Assembly: GCA_025358075.1 (NCBI GenBank)
Contig: JANYKU010000088.1
Span: 1-64,000, forward strand
Direction: 5' to 3'
DNA from: Ilumatobacteraceae bacterium
GTDB lineage: Bacteria > Actinomycetota > Acidimicrobiia > Acidimicrobiales > Ilumatobacteraceae
DNA: 64,000 bases
Positions 34,306 to 42,616 of this stretch are shown one piece after another. The translations under genes and the position numbers were made by a program. Under the pieces are notes generated by a model. That model did not search any database, was not told where the DNA came from, and saw nothing but the letters and a program-made list of their open reading frames with translations. How positions within the stretch are numbered: the stretch's first letter is position 1; every line of letters starts with the position of its first letter.

Positions 34306-37152
34306 ATGTCGAGTTGGTGCGCACGGGCGCGGTGGGTGCTGGCCATTGCATTGCTCATCACCAGCTGCTCGCCCGCCGGCCCCGGCGTCGTCGCCCGCGA
34401 CGCGACCACGATCACCACCCCGGCCACCGAGACGATCACCAATGATCCCGGTGTTCGCATCATCAAGCTGCCGAACGGTCTCACGGTGTACCTGCGCTCG
34501 AACGATCGGCCGGGCGGCAGCGCCGAGCTGCGCTTGGCGATCAACGCCGGGTCGGGACAGCAGGATCCAGACCAATCGGGCACGGCCCACTTCCTCGAGC
34601 ACATGATGTTCAACGGCACCAAGAAGTTCCCGGCGAACGACCTGATTGCGACGCTTCGCGGATTTGGGATGACGTTCGGCGCCGACGTCAACGCCTACAC
34701 GACGTATGACGAAACCGTGTACGAGCTCACGGTGCCGACGAGCAAGCCGGCCAACCTGACGACCGGACTCGACGTGTTGCGCGAATGGCTGTCGGCCGCG
34801 ACGCTGGACCCCGCCGAGGTCGATCGCGAGAAGGGGGTCGTTCTCGACGAATGGCGCCAGAGCGATCAATCCTTCGACGGCAGGGTCAGCAACGCCACCG
34901 ATGCGATGATGCTCGACGGCTCGCAGTACGCCGACCGCGAGCCGATCGGTACGGATCTGGCGATCAAAGCGATGACGCCGGAACTTCTGCGGCGCTTCTA
35001 CGACACCTGGTACCGACCCGACAATGCTGCGCTCATGGTCGTCGGCGACATCGACGTCGACCAGATCGAATCGGAGATCCGCGACCGCTTCGAGAACGTC
35101 ACCGCGCGCGGCGACGCAACGCCTCGAACGGAGCCGACGTTGGGCGCCTTCGACAAACCAGCCGCGACCGTGCTGTCCGATCCCGACGCCACCACCGGTG
35201 ACGTCTCGATCTCTCTGCCCAGCGCCTACGTCGTCGACAACTCGATCGCCTCGCGCCGCAACAACACCTTGATCTCGCTGGCCTTCGACATGATCTCGAC
35301 CCGCCTCAACGACGACGTGTCGCGAGGGCTCGCCAAGTTCGTCAGCGCGTCCAGCGGCAACGGAGTGGTCCGCCGGCTCGACGCGCCGAGCGTCATGGTC
35401 AGCGGCGAGCCCGCGCAGGTACAGGCATCACTCGACGCCTTGACGACGGAGTTCGAACGGGCGCGCCGGTTTGGCTTCGACGCCGGTGAGCTCGATCGCG
35501 CCTTGGGCAGCTACCGCAGTGCGTCTCAGGCCGAGTTCGACGGCCGCGACACCGTTCAAGATGTCGACTTCGTATCCCGGTACGTCGACAACTTCTTGAC
35601 CGGTTCCTCGATCCCCGATGCCGACGCCTCGTTCCAGATCGATCAGGCGATCTACGACGCCGTCACCCCGAAGTCGGTGGGCGCGGCGTTCAACGACCTG
35701 CTGGCTGGTTCTGCCGCTCACGTGTTGGTCGTCGCGCCTGACTCCGCCACCAAGGTTCCGACGCAAGCCGAAGTGTTGGATCGCATCGCTGCGCTCCCCA
35801 CGCTCGACATCGCCCCGCGTGCGGCGACAGCATCGGGGGCCACCGAGCTGATGAAGCCCCCGGACCCCGTACCGGAGACGGCCACCGAGAAGCTCGCCGG
35901 CGACGCAGGTTTCCTCGACCCGACGATGCTGACGTTCGCGAATGGTGCGCGGGTCGTGCTCAACCCGACCGACATCGCCAAGAATGACATCTACCTTGCC
36001 GCGACAAGCCCGGGCGGGTTGTCACTGGTCGCAGACGCCGACATACCCGACGCGCTCAATGCGGTTTCCGTCGTGACCTCGAGCGGCATCGGCGATCTCG
36101 ATCCGGTGCAACTCGACACGGTGCTGGCCGATGCTTCGATCGAGCTCGATCCGTCGATCGGTCAGACCAGCGAAGACTTCGTCGGAACATCGACGACCGA
36201 CGATCTCAAGCTGCTGTTCCAGCTCATCAACCTCTACATGTCCAAACCACGCTTCGATCAAGCCGGCCTCGACTCGACGATCAGTTCCCTGCGGCCGTAC
36301 GTCGACGATCCCAACAGCGACCCTGATCTCGCCGCGTACGTCGCTTACTCGGCGGAACGGTATGGCACCGAGCCGCGATTCAGTGTGATGCCGACCGCCC
36401 AAGAGCTCGCCGATCTCGATCTCGGCTCGATCGAGCGCGTGTGGCGCGATCGATTCAGCAATGCCAGCGACTGGGTGTTCGCCGTCTCGGGAGACTTCGA
36501 TCTCGGGACGGCGCGCGATCTGGCCGAGCGTTACATCGGCACACTGACGGGCACCAACGCAACCGAGCACTACAAAGACTTCCAGATCGACCCACCCTCC
36601 TCCGTCGTCACCAAAGAGGTGCACGCCGGAACCGGGGACAAGGGGTCATTGACCATCGACTGGAACGCACCATCCACCGATGCGGCGACCGATCCGGTCT
36701 ACGCCGACGTCCTCGCGAGTGTGCTCAACATCCGATTGACCGACCACATCCGTGAGCAGCTCGGTGCTTCGTACTCTCCATCCGCGTCGCTGCAGGTCCT
36801 CACTGAGCCGGATCCTCTCGTCGAGTCGTACCTCAGCGTCACCGGCGATCCGGCCAACATCTCGAAGATCTCGTCGATCGTGATCGACGACATCGGCAGT
36901 TTGCGCAGCACCGGGCCGACCGCCGCCGAGTTCGCTTCTGCGATCGCCGAGGTGACCGAGACGTACCAATACTTCGACAACCAGACGATCAGCAACTTGC
37001 TGGTCAGAGCCCCGAAGCAGCCCGAGCTGATCACGCAGTTCAAGGATCAGGCGAGGGTGCTGGGTGACATCACGCCGGCCACGTTGCAGAAGTTCATCGA
37101 CCAGGTGTTGCCGCTCGATCAGTACATCGAGGTCCGGACCCTCCCGGCTTGA
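34306..37152 (+). CDS. M16-family metallopeptidase, lipoprotein
   Basis: A 948-residue zinc peptidase of the pitrilysin/processing-peptidase family, probably anchored outside the membrane. The N-terminus is a lipoprotein signal (VLAIALLITSC). The zinc site is the inverted HxxEH in AHFLEHMMFNGTKKF, with the third ligand Glu in the ...KGVVLDEW block. The chain holds two M16 halves; the second half (from about residue 540) lacks the HxxEH motif and is expected to close the chamber. It is plus-strand and divergent from the LLM operon, with 20 bases before the next gene. Confidence 0.93.
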   Translation: MSSWCARARWVLAIALLITSCSPAGPGVVARDATTITTPATETITNDPGVRIIKLPNGLTVYLRSNDRPGGSAELRLAINAGSGQQDPDQSGTAHFLEHMMFNGTKKFPANDLIATLRGFGMTFGADVNAYTTYDETVYELTVPTSKPANLTTGLDVLREWLSAATLDPAEVDREKGVVLDEWRQSDQSFDGRVSNATDAMMLDGSQYADREPIGTDLAIKAMTPELLRRFYDTWYRPDNAALMVVGDIDVDQIESEIRDRFENVTARGDATPRTEPTLGAFDKPAATVLSDPDATTGDVSISLPSAYVVDNSIASRRNNTLISLAFDMISTRLNDDVSRGLAKFVSASSGNGVVRRLDAPSVMVSGEPAQVQASLDALTTEFERARRFGFDAGELDRALGSYRSASQAEFDGRDTVQDVDFVSRYVDNFLTGSSIPDADASFQIDQAIYDAVTPKSVGAAFNDLLAGSAAHVLVVAPDSATKVPTQAEVLDRIAALPTLDIAPRAATASGATELMKPPDPVPETATEKLAGDAGFLDPTMLTFANGARVVLNPTDIAKNDIYLAATSPGGLSLVADADIPDALNAVSVVTSSGIGDLDPVQLDTVLADASIELDPSIGQTSEDFVGTSTTDDLKLLFQLINLYMSKPRFDQAGLDSTISSLRPYVDDPNSDPDLAAYVAYSAERYGTEPRFSVMPTAQELADLDLGSIERVWRDRFSNASDWVFAVSGDFDLGTARDLAERYIGTLTGTNATEHYKDFQIDPPSSVVTKEVHAGTGDKGSLTIDWNAPSTDAATDPVYADVLASVLNIRLTDHIREQLGASYSPSASLQVLTEPDPLVESYLSVTGDPANISKISSIVIDDIGSLRSTGPTAAEFASAIAEVTETYQYFDNQTISNLLVRAPKQPELITQFKDQARVLGDITPATLQKFIDQVLPLDQYIEVRTLPA

Positions 37153-37171
37153 CCGGTAGCCTCGACTGCCG

Positions 37172-37777
37172 ATGAACCAGATGAAGAACCGCCTGCACGG
37201 CCTCACGCTGCTCGACCGAGCGTTTACGGCCACGACCGACGAAGAGCTCGAGGCCTTGGTCGCCTCGTTGCCCGACGACCACCGCAAGGCGCTCGACGAA
37301 CTGTGCGGCGCACGCGAGGGTGGCTTCACCGAGCCGGCGAGCCGCATCCTGGCGATGCGTGCCACGGCAGCCCGCGGCCGCCTCAACGGCGGGCTCGAAC
37401 AGATCACGACGCTGCTCTGCGACCAGTGCCTGGCCGATTGCATCGAGGCACTGGGCGATCATTCCGAGAACCCGACCGAGGACGAGCTGCTCGAGGTGAC
37501 TCCGGCCCTGGTCGAGAAGCACGGCCTCGCCACCGTACGGATGATGATGGCCGGCTCCGTCGCTGGTGAAGCGCCCGCCTCGGTCGCCCTCACCCGCCTG
37601 CTGAAGCACGACGACAACCTCGCACTGCCACCGGTGGAGCACGAAGAGGCCATCGTGTTGCCGCCGCCTACTGCCGACGACGACATCAAGGCCAAGCGCA
37701 AGGCCGCCAAGGCTGCAAGGCAAGCCGACGCGCGGGCCCGGCGCGAGCAGCAGGCCCGAGCCCGACACAGCGGCTAA
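37172..37777 (+). CDS. Hypothetical protein, 201 residues, charged
   Basis: Not recognised. The N-terminal two-thirds is helical with a CDQCLADC block (three Cys, possibly metal- or disulfide-binding). The C-terminus is a highly basic/Ala-rich helix (KAKRKAAKAARQADARARREQQARARH), suggestive of nucleic-acid contact. It follows the M16 peptidase closely on the same strand and converges on ogt. Codon usage is typical of the genome. Confidence 0.6.
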   Translation: MNQMKNRLHGLTLLDRAFTATTDEELEALVASLPDDHRKALDELCGAREGGFTEPASRILAMRATAARGRLNGGLEQITTLLCDQCLADCIEALGDHSENPTEDELLEVTPALVEKHGLATVRMMMAGSVAGEAPASVALTRLLKHDDNLALPPVEHEEAIVLPPPTADDDIKAKRKAAKAARQADARARREQQARARHSG

Positions 37778-37785
37778 CGTCGCCG

Positions 37786-38283
37786 TCAGGCGATCAGCCT
37801 CGGCTGGTGCTCGTGGTCGAGCAACCATGACTTCACGTCGAGCCCGGCGGCGAAGCCCGTGAGCTGACCACCAGAGCCGATCACCCGGTGACACGGCACG
37901 ACGATGCTCAACGGGTTCTTCCCGTTCGCTGCGCCAACTGCCCTGGCCTTGTTCGGGTCGCCGAGTTGCCGGGCCTGTTGTCCGTAGCTGATCGTCTTGC
38001 CGTACGGGATGGTGCGCAACACCATCCAGGCCGACTGCTGGAACGGTGTGCCGAGTGGATCGAGTGGAAGGTCGAAGTCGCGCCGAGTTCCGGCGAAGTA
38101 CTCCTCCAATTGCTCGACCGCCTTGTCGAGCAGCGGGGTCCTGCCTTCGTGCAGGTCCTCCTCATCGATCGAGGCGATGCGCGCCACGTCTTCGGCGCCC
38201 CACAAGATGGCGCGCAGCCCGCGCTCGCCGCCGATGATGCGGAGCTCGCCGACCGGCGTGTCGATGGTGGTCACATGAAACAT
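37786..38283 (-). CDS. ogt: Methylated-DNA-protein-cysteine S-methyltransferase
   Basis: Suicidal repair protein that takes the methyl group from O6-methylguanine onto its own cysteine. The 165-residue protein has the acceptor motif IVVPCHRVIGSGG, with the arginine finger region ARAVGAAN before it and the N-terminal TPVGELRIIGG fold. It lies 17 bases after the Ada-AlkA gene on the same strand. Together they replace the methyltransferase half missing from that Ada protein. Confidence 0.97.
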   Translation of the reverse strand: MFHVTTIDTPVGELRIIGGERGLRAILWGAEDVARIASIDEEDLHEGRTPLLDKAVEQLEEYFAGTRRDFDLPLDPLGTPFQQSAWMVLRTIPYGKTISYGQQARQLGDPNKARAVGAANGKNPLSIVVPCHRVIGSGGQLTGFAAGLDVKSWLLDHEHQPRLIA

Positions 38284-38300
38284 GATCTTCTCCTCTCGTG

Positions 38301-39749
38301 TCACAGCGTTGCCCAGAGATGGTGCAATGCGTACGAACGCCAGGGTCGCCAGGATTCGGCGAGCTGCGCAGCGGCTTTCGGAGTCGACTCGGCACCGATC
38401 GATCGCAGCGCGTTGCGAACTCCGATGTCGGTCGGCAAAAAGACATCGGGGTCTCCGAGTGCGCGCATCGCAACGTAGCTGGCGGTCCACGGGCCGATCC
38501 CTGGTAGCGATTCGAGCTGCCGCGAGATCTCTTGGCGATCGCTGCCGGCATCGATCACGATCCCGCCGCAGGCGAGCTGCTCGCAGGCTTGCAGCAGGGC
38601 GCGTGCCCTGGAACCGGGCATCGCGAAGGCGGTGATCGGGCAGCCCGCAATCGCCTCGGCTGACGGAAAGGTGTGGGTGACGCCGTCGACCGGCGCGACC
38701 AGTGGCTCCCCGACTGCTGCGACGAGACGAGCCGCAAGGGTGCGTGCCCCCTTCACCGACACCTGCTGGCCGAGGATCGCTCGGGTGAGCAGTTCGGTGC
38801 CATCGGGATGTCCGGGTGAGCGCAACCCGGGCCGCTTGCGCACGAGCGACGCCAGCACTCGATCGTCCGCAAAGTGTGCCTCGATGGTGTCGGGGGCGGC
38901 GTCGAGGTCGAGCAGTCGGCGGCAGCGCTGAACGGCGGCCTGGACATCGGCGACGTTGTCGAGATGCAAGGTGCACCCGACGGCGTTCGGACCGGGCGCC
39001 ATCGGACCAGGCGACAACGAAACGACGGCGTTGCCGTGGTTCAACCGCAGCGACCGGCGGTAGGTCACGCCGTCCCACGTCTCGACCCCGGGCACGGCTC
39101 GTTCACCGAGGAACCGGAAGATCGATTCGCTGTGGAACGGCGCTCGATATGGCAACCGCAGTGTCAACGTTCCGCCTGCCACGGTGGGTTGGCGGGATCC
39201 GCGCAGTTCTGTCGGCGACGATGCGTACACCTCGCGGATCGTGTCGTTGAACTGGCGCACGCTGGTGAAGCCGGCAGCAAACGCAATTTGCGTGATCGGC
39301 ATCGAGGTGGTCTCGATCAACGTTCGCGCGGTCTGGGCGCGCTGGGCGCGAGCGAGCGCCAACGGCCCGGCACCGAGCTCGGCGGTCAGCAGTCGGTTGA
39401 TCTGGCGCTCGCTGTAGCTGAGCCGATTGGCGAGCCCGCCGACGCCCTCGCGGTCGACGAGACCATCGGCGATCAGTCGCATCGCCCGACCAACGACGTC
39501 GGCGCGCACGTTCCATTCCGGAGACCCCGGCGAGGCGTCTGGACGGCAACGCTTGCAGGCTCGATAGCCGTGCTGTTGGGCTGCCGCGGCGGTTACGAAG
39601 AACTCGACGTTGTGCCGCTTCGGGGTCATCGCCGGACAGCTCGGTCGGCAGTAGATCCCGGTCGTCTTGACAGCCGTGATGAACCACCCGTCGAAACGGC
39701 TGTCGCGACTCTGTGCGGCTCGATAGCGCTGTTCGTCGTCGAGGATCAT
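38301..39749 (-). CDS. Ada-AlkA fusion: methylation-damage sensor, AraC regulator and 3-methyladenine glycosylase
   Basis: A 482-residue three-part protein. Residues ~1-75 are the Ada zinc domain (DGWFITAVKTTGIYCRPSCPA and ACKRCRPD, with the methyl-accepting Cys among four zinc ligands). Residues ~85-185 are an AraC-type helix-turn-helix (LSYSERQINRLLTAELG). The rest is an AlkA-type glycosylase with helix-hairpin-helix LPGIGPWTASYVAM and catalytic Asp in FLPTDIG. The domain order matches the actinobacterial Ada-AlkA proteins. It probably controls its own operon, which includes ogt, in response to alkylation. Confidence 0.95.
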   Translation of the reverse strand: MILDDEQRYRAAQSRDSRFDGWFITAVKTTGIYCRPSCPAMTPKRHNVEFFVTAAAAQQHGYRACKRCRPDASPGSPEWNVRADVVGRAMRLIADGLVDREGVGGLANRLSYSERQINRLLTAELGAGPLALARAQRAQTARTLIETTSMPITQIAFAAGFTSVRQFNDTIREVYASSPTELRGSRQPTVAGGTLTLRLPYRAPFHSESIFRFLGERAVPGVETWDGVTYRRSLRLNHGNAVVSLSPGPMAPGPNAVGCTLHLDNVADVQAAVQRCRRLLDLDAAPDTIEAHFADDRVLASLVRKRPGLRSPGHPDGTELLTRAILGQQVSVKGARTLAARLVAAVGEPLVAPVDGVTHTFPSAEAIAGCPITAFAMPGSRARALLQACEQLACGGIVIDAGSDRQEISRQLESLPGIGPWTASYVAMRALGDPDVFLPTDIGVRNALRSIGAESTPKAAAQLAESWRPWRSYALHHLWATL

Positions 39750-39791
39750 TGGAGCATTGTGGCGCGCCGCGCAAGGATTGACTAGCGGAAT

Positions 39792-40937
39792 TCAGACAGC
39801 CAGGTGGCGACGCGAGTGAGGCACTGCGACCTTCCACAGAACGACCAGCCCCACGGCACAAAAGACTGCGCCGCCGAGGAAGGCGCTGCGCTTGGAGGTG
39901 AGGTCGGCGAGCGTGCCGAGGATCAGCGCACCACATGCCGTGCCGATCTCGAAGAACATCGTGAACGTCGAGATTGCCCGCACCCGTTCGTGCTCCGGCA
40001 CCGTGTCGATGACCATCGCCATCAACGAGGGATACTGGAACGAGATGCCGATCGCGGCGATCACCGTGCTGGCGAAGACTCCGACTGGCCACGGGAAGAG
40101 GAACAGCATCGCCAGCCCGGCGAGCATGAAGCTGAGCGCGATCGTGACCGAGCGGGCATGGCCGATGCGGTCGGGCACCGTCGCCGCCACGACCCGAATC
40201 AGCAAGCACACTGCCGCATAGGTGGCGAAGACCCACTTCGAACCGCTCAAGCCGATCGAGATGGAGTACTCCGGCATGAATGCGGTGAACGTCACGAAGC
40301 CACCGACGCCGAGCGCCAGCACCAACCCGGAGGGGATGGCCGCCCGATGAAATCGCGGGCCGGGCGCGGTCTCGTGGTGGTGATGCCTGACGCCCGCCGG
40401 TGTCAACATGGCCAACAGCGCAGCGAGCACGGCAAACGCCGCCGCGGTCAACAGGCCGGCATCGAACCGGTCGCGGCCGATCACCGACTCGCCGATGACC
40501 GGCCCAATTCCCAGCCCGCCGAAGATTGCTACGGAGAAGTAGCTGGCCGCCTCGGCGCCGCGACCCGGCGGAGCGAGGTCGCTGATGCTCGTGGCTGCGC
40601 CCACGAAGACCGCGGCCTCGCCCACACCCTGCAGTCCGCGCAGCGGCAGCAACCCCCAGCGGGTGTTGACCAGTACGCAGGCAGATGTGGCTGCTGCCGC
40701 GAGCAGCGAACCGAGGACCATCGTCGATCGCAGGCCATGACGCTCACCGAACCGTCCGAGTCTCGGCCTGATCAACACGGCAGCGATGCTGAACGCGGCG
40801 AGATTGAGACCGATGTCGATCTCATTGCCACCGAGTTGTTCCTCGATCAGGCGCGGCAGCAGCGGCGTCATCACGCCGATGTACACGAACAGCGCCAGCG
40901 CTGTCGTGGTGACCAGTACGAACGGTTTGGTGATCAT
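39792..40937 (-). CDS. Major facilitator superfamily transporter
   Basis: A 381-residue protein with about 12 hydrophobic segments, starting MITKPFVLVTTTALALFVYIGV. The GRFGERHGLRSTMVLGS loop after helix 2 is the usual MFS motif A, and a His-rich loop (RHHHHETAP) lies in the middle between the two halves. No substrate can be assigned. It is 42 bases upstream of the Ada-AlkA gene and may be part of that operon. Confidence 0.9.
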   Translation of the reverse strand: MITKPFVLVTTTALALFVYIGVMTPLLPRLIEEQLGGNEIDIGLNLAAFSIAAVLIRPRLGRFGERHGLRSTMVLGSLLAAAATSACVLVNTRWGLLPLRGLQGVGEAAVFVGAATSISDLAPPGRGAEAASYFSVAIFGGLGIGPVIGESVIGRDRFDAGLLTAAAFAVLAALLAMLTPAGVRHHHHETAPGPRFHRAAIPSGLVLALGVGGFVTFTAFMPEYSISIGLSGSKWVFATYAAVCLLIRVVAATVPDRIGHARSVTIALSFMLAGLAMLFLFPWPVGVFASTVIAAIGISFQYPSLMAMVIDTVPEHERVRAISTFTMFFEIGTACGALILGTLADLTSKRSAFLGGAVFCAVGLVVLWKVAVPHSRRHLAV

Positions 40938-40957
40938 CCGCTCTGATGTGAGCGTGT

Positions 40958-42187
40958 TCAGGACGGATCTTTGGGAAGGCCGAGCACTCGCTCGCCGACG
41001 ATGTTGCGCTGGATCTGGCTCGTGCCGCCCCAGATCGTCTCACTGCGACTGAAGAAGAACGCACTGGTCATCGGGCTGACGGGATAGCCGGGCCGACGCT
41101 TGTCGCGGATCGCGCCGGGCCATGAACCGGAAGCCGGGCCGGTGTCGACGAGCATCGACGACGGGCCGAACACGTCGAGCGCCAACTGCATCGCCTCTTG
41201 GTGCATCTCGCTCCAGAACATCTTGTTCGTGGCCCCGAGCGCCCCGACACCCGGGTCCTTCACCCCCGCAAGCGTTGCCGACAATGACCGCAGCCCGTTG
41301 ATGCGCAGCAGTTGGATCTTCGTGTAGTACCGCGTCAGCCGTTGGCGAATCACAGGATCCGTGCGGGCACCCGTTGCCGTTGCCTGCTCCAGCAGCAACT
41401 TGAACTCGTCCTCGAAACGTCGATACCCGGTCGTCGCCGACTGACCGCGCTCGAACGCCAACGTCGAGTTGGCCACCTTCCAACCGTTGTTGACCCCGCC
41501 GACGACGTTGTCCTTCGGGCAACGGGCATCGGTGAAGAACACCTCGCAGAACTCCGCCGTGCCATCGGGCTGGGTGATGCCACGCACCTCGACACCCGGT
41601 TGACGCATCGGCACGAGGAGGTACGAGATGCCCTTGTGCTTGGGCGCTTCGGGGTCGGTACGCGTCAGCAGGAAGCAGTAGTCGGCGTGGTGCCCTCCGG
41701 TGGTCCACACCTTCTGGCCGTTGATCAGCCATTCGTCGCCATCGAGCACGGCACTGGTGGCCAGCGAGGCCAGATCGGAGCCGGAGTTGGGCTCGCTGAA
41801 ACCTTGGCACCAGCGCACCGACCCGTTGAGGATTCGCGGGAGGAACTGCTGCTTCTGCTCCTCGGTGCCCCACTGCAGGATCGTCGGGCCGACCAGGGTG
41901 TCGCCGAAGAAGTCGGCGCGCAGCGGCGCCTTGGCCCGGGCGAACTCTTCGGCCAGCACCACACCCTGCATGGTGGTGAGCCCCTTCCCGCCGTATTCCT
42001 TTGGCCACGTCGCGCAGATCCACCCGCCGTGGAACAGCTGCTTCGGCCAACGTCCGTTGAACGCCTTGCGCTCATCTGACGACATCTCGAAGCCGTCGTC
42101 GCCCCATCCGGCCGGGAGGTTCGACGTCAGCCAGTCGCGGATCTCGGCGCGGAAGGTCTCGTCCTCGACGGCGTACCCCAGATCCAT
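40958..42187 (-). CDS. Acyl-CoA dehydrogenase (FadE-like)
   Basis: FAD enzyme that introduces a 2,3-double bond into acyl-CoA. The 409-residue protein has GDTLVGPTILQWGTEEQKQ, WCQGFSEPNSGSDLASL (FAD/substrate motif), GQKVWTTGGHHADY and the C-terminal WGGTSQIQRNIVGERVLGLPKD. In this last motif the usual catalytic Glu of YEGT is replaced by Gly, as in several actinobacterial FadE subunits that act as heteromers or on branched/steroid acyl-CoA. The ATG at 42187 and an upstream GTG at 42202 are both possible. It is divergent from the nitrogen locus. Confidence 0.9.
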   Translation of the reverse strand: MDLGYAVEDETFRAEIRDWLTSNLPAGWGDDGFEMSSDERKAFNGRWPKQLFHGGWICATWPKEYGGKGLTTMQGVVLAEEFARAKAPLRADFFGDTLVGPTILQWGTEEQKQQFLPRILNGSVRWCQGFSEPNSGSDLASLATSAVLDGDEWLINGQKVWTTGGHHADYCFLLTRTDPEAPKHKGISYLLVPMRQPGVEVRGITQPDGTAEFCEVFFTDARCPKDNVVGGVNNGWKVANSTLAFERGQSATTGYRRFEDEFKLLLEQATATGARTDPVIRQRLTRYYTKIQLLRINGLRSLSATLAGVKDPGVGALGATNKMFWSEMHQEAMQLALDVFGPSSMLVDTGPASGSWPGAIRDKRRPGYPVSPMTSAFFFSRSETIWGGTSQIQRNIVGERVLGLPKDPS

Positions 42188-42313
42188 TGCTCCAGTATTC
42201 ACGCAGCACCGAGCGAGCCACGAGTTCTCCGACGGTGGCGTCGGTCACGGTTTCACATTCCGTTCACACGGTCCACACGAGGACGAAACCTGTGATCCGT
42301 AACGTTTGCCGAC

Positions 42314-42616
42314 ATGAGCACCGCTGGTCCTGCTCTTCCGGATCGACACACCAACCCCCTCGTGTATCGCCTCGGAGAGCAGGAACAGTCGGTGCTCAGC
42401 GTGCTGCTGGCCCATCGTGGGCGGGTGATCAGCCGCCGCGAACTGTCGCGGCGGGCTGGGCTGGCCAACCTCAGCGAACGGCGATGCGACAGCCTTCTGG
42501 TAGCGATCCGGCGCGCTCTCGGCCCCCAATCGGTGGTCACGGTGCGGAGCCGAGGGTGGATGTTGAGCGACGAAGCGATCGACGACGCGTTCGCTCTGAC
42601 CAGCGACCGAGCGTGA
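42314..42616 (+). CDS. Orphan OmpR/PhoB-type winged-helix DNA-binding protein
   Basis: A 100-residue protein made of only the C-terminal DNA-binding domain of response regulators. LGEQEQSVLSVLLAHRGRVISRRELSRRAGL, ERRCDSLLVAIRRALG and the wing VVTVRSRGWMLS fit the domain closely. There is no receiver domain. Its stop overlaps the GTG of the GlnD-like gene (GTGA), so the two are co-translated. The neighbours are all nitrogen genes. In actinobacteria nitrogen control is run by the orphan OmpR-type GlnR, so a nitrogen role is plausible but inferred. Confidence 0.8.
   Translation: MSTAGPALPDRHTNPLVYRLGEQEQSVLSVLLAHRGRVISRRELSRRAGLANLSERRCDSLLVAIRRALGPQSVVTVRSRGWMLSDEAIDDAFALTSDRA

Noticed and set aside
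39804-40946. 380-codon plus-strand frame over the MFS gene
   Set aside because: Charged, His- and Gln-rich translation complementary to membrane helices; not a protein.
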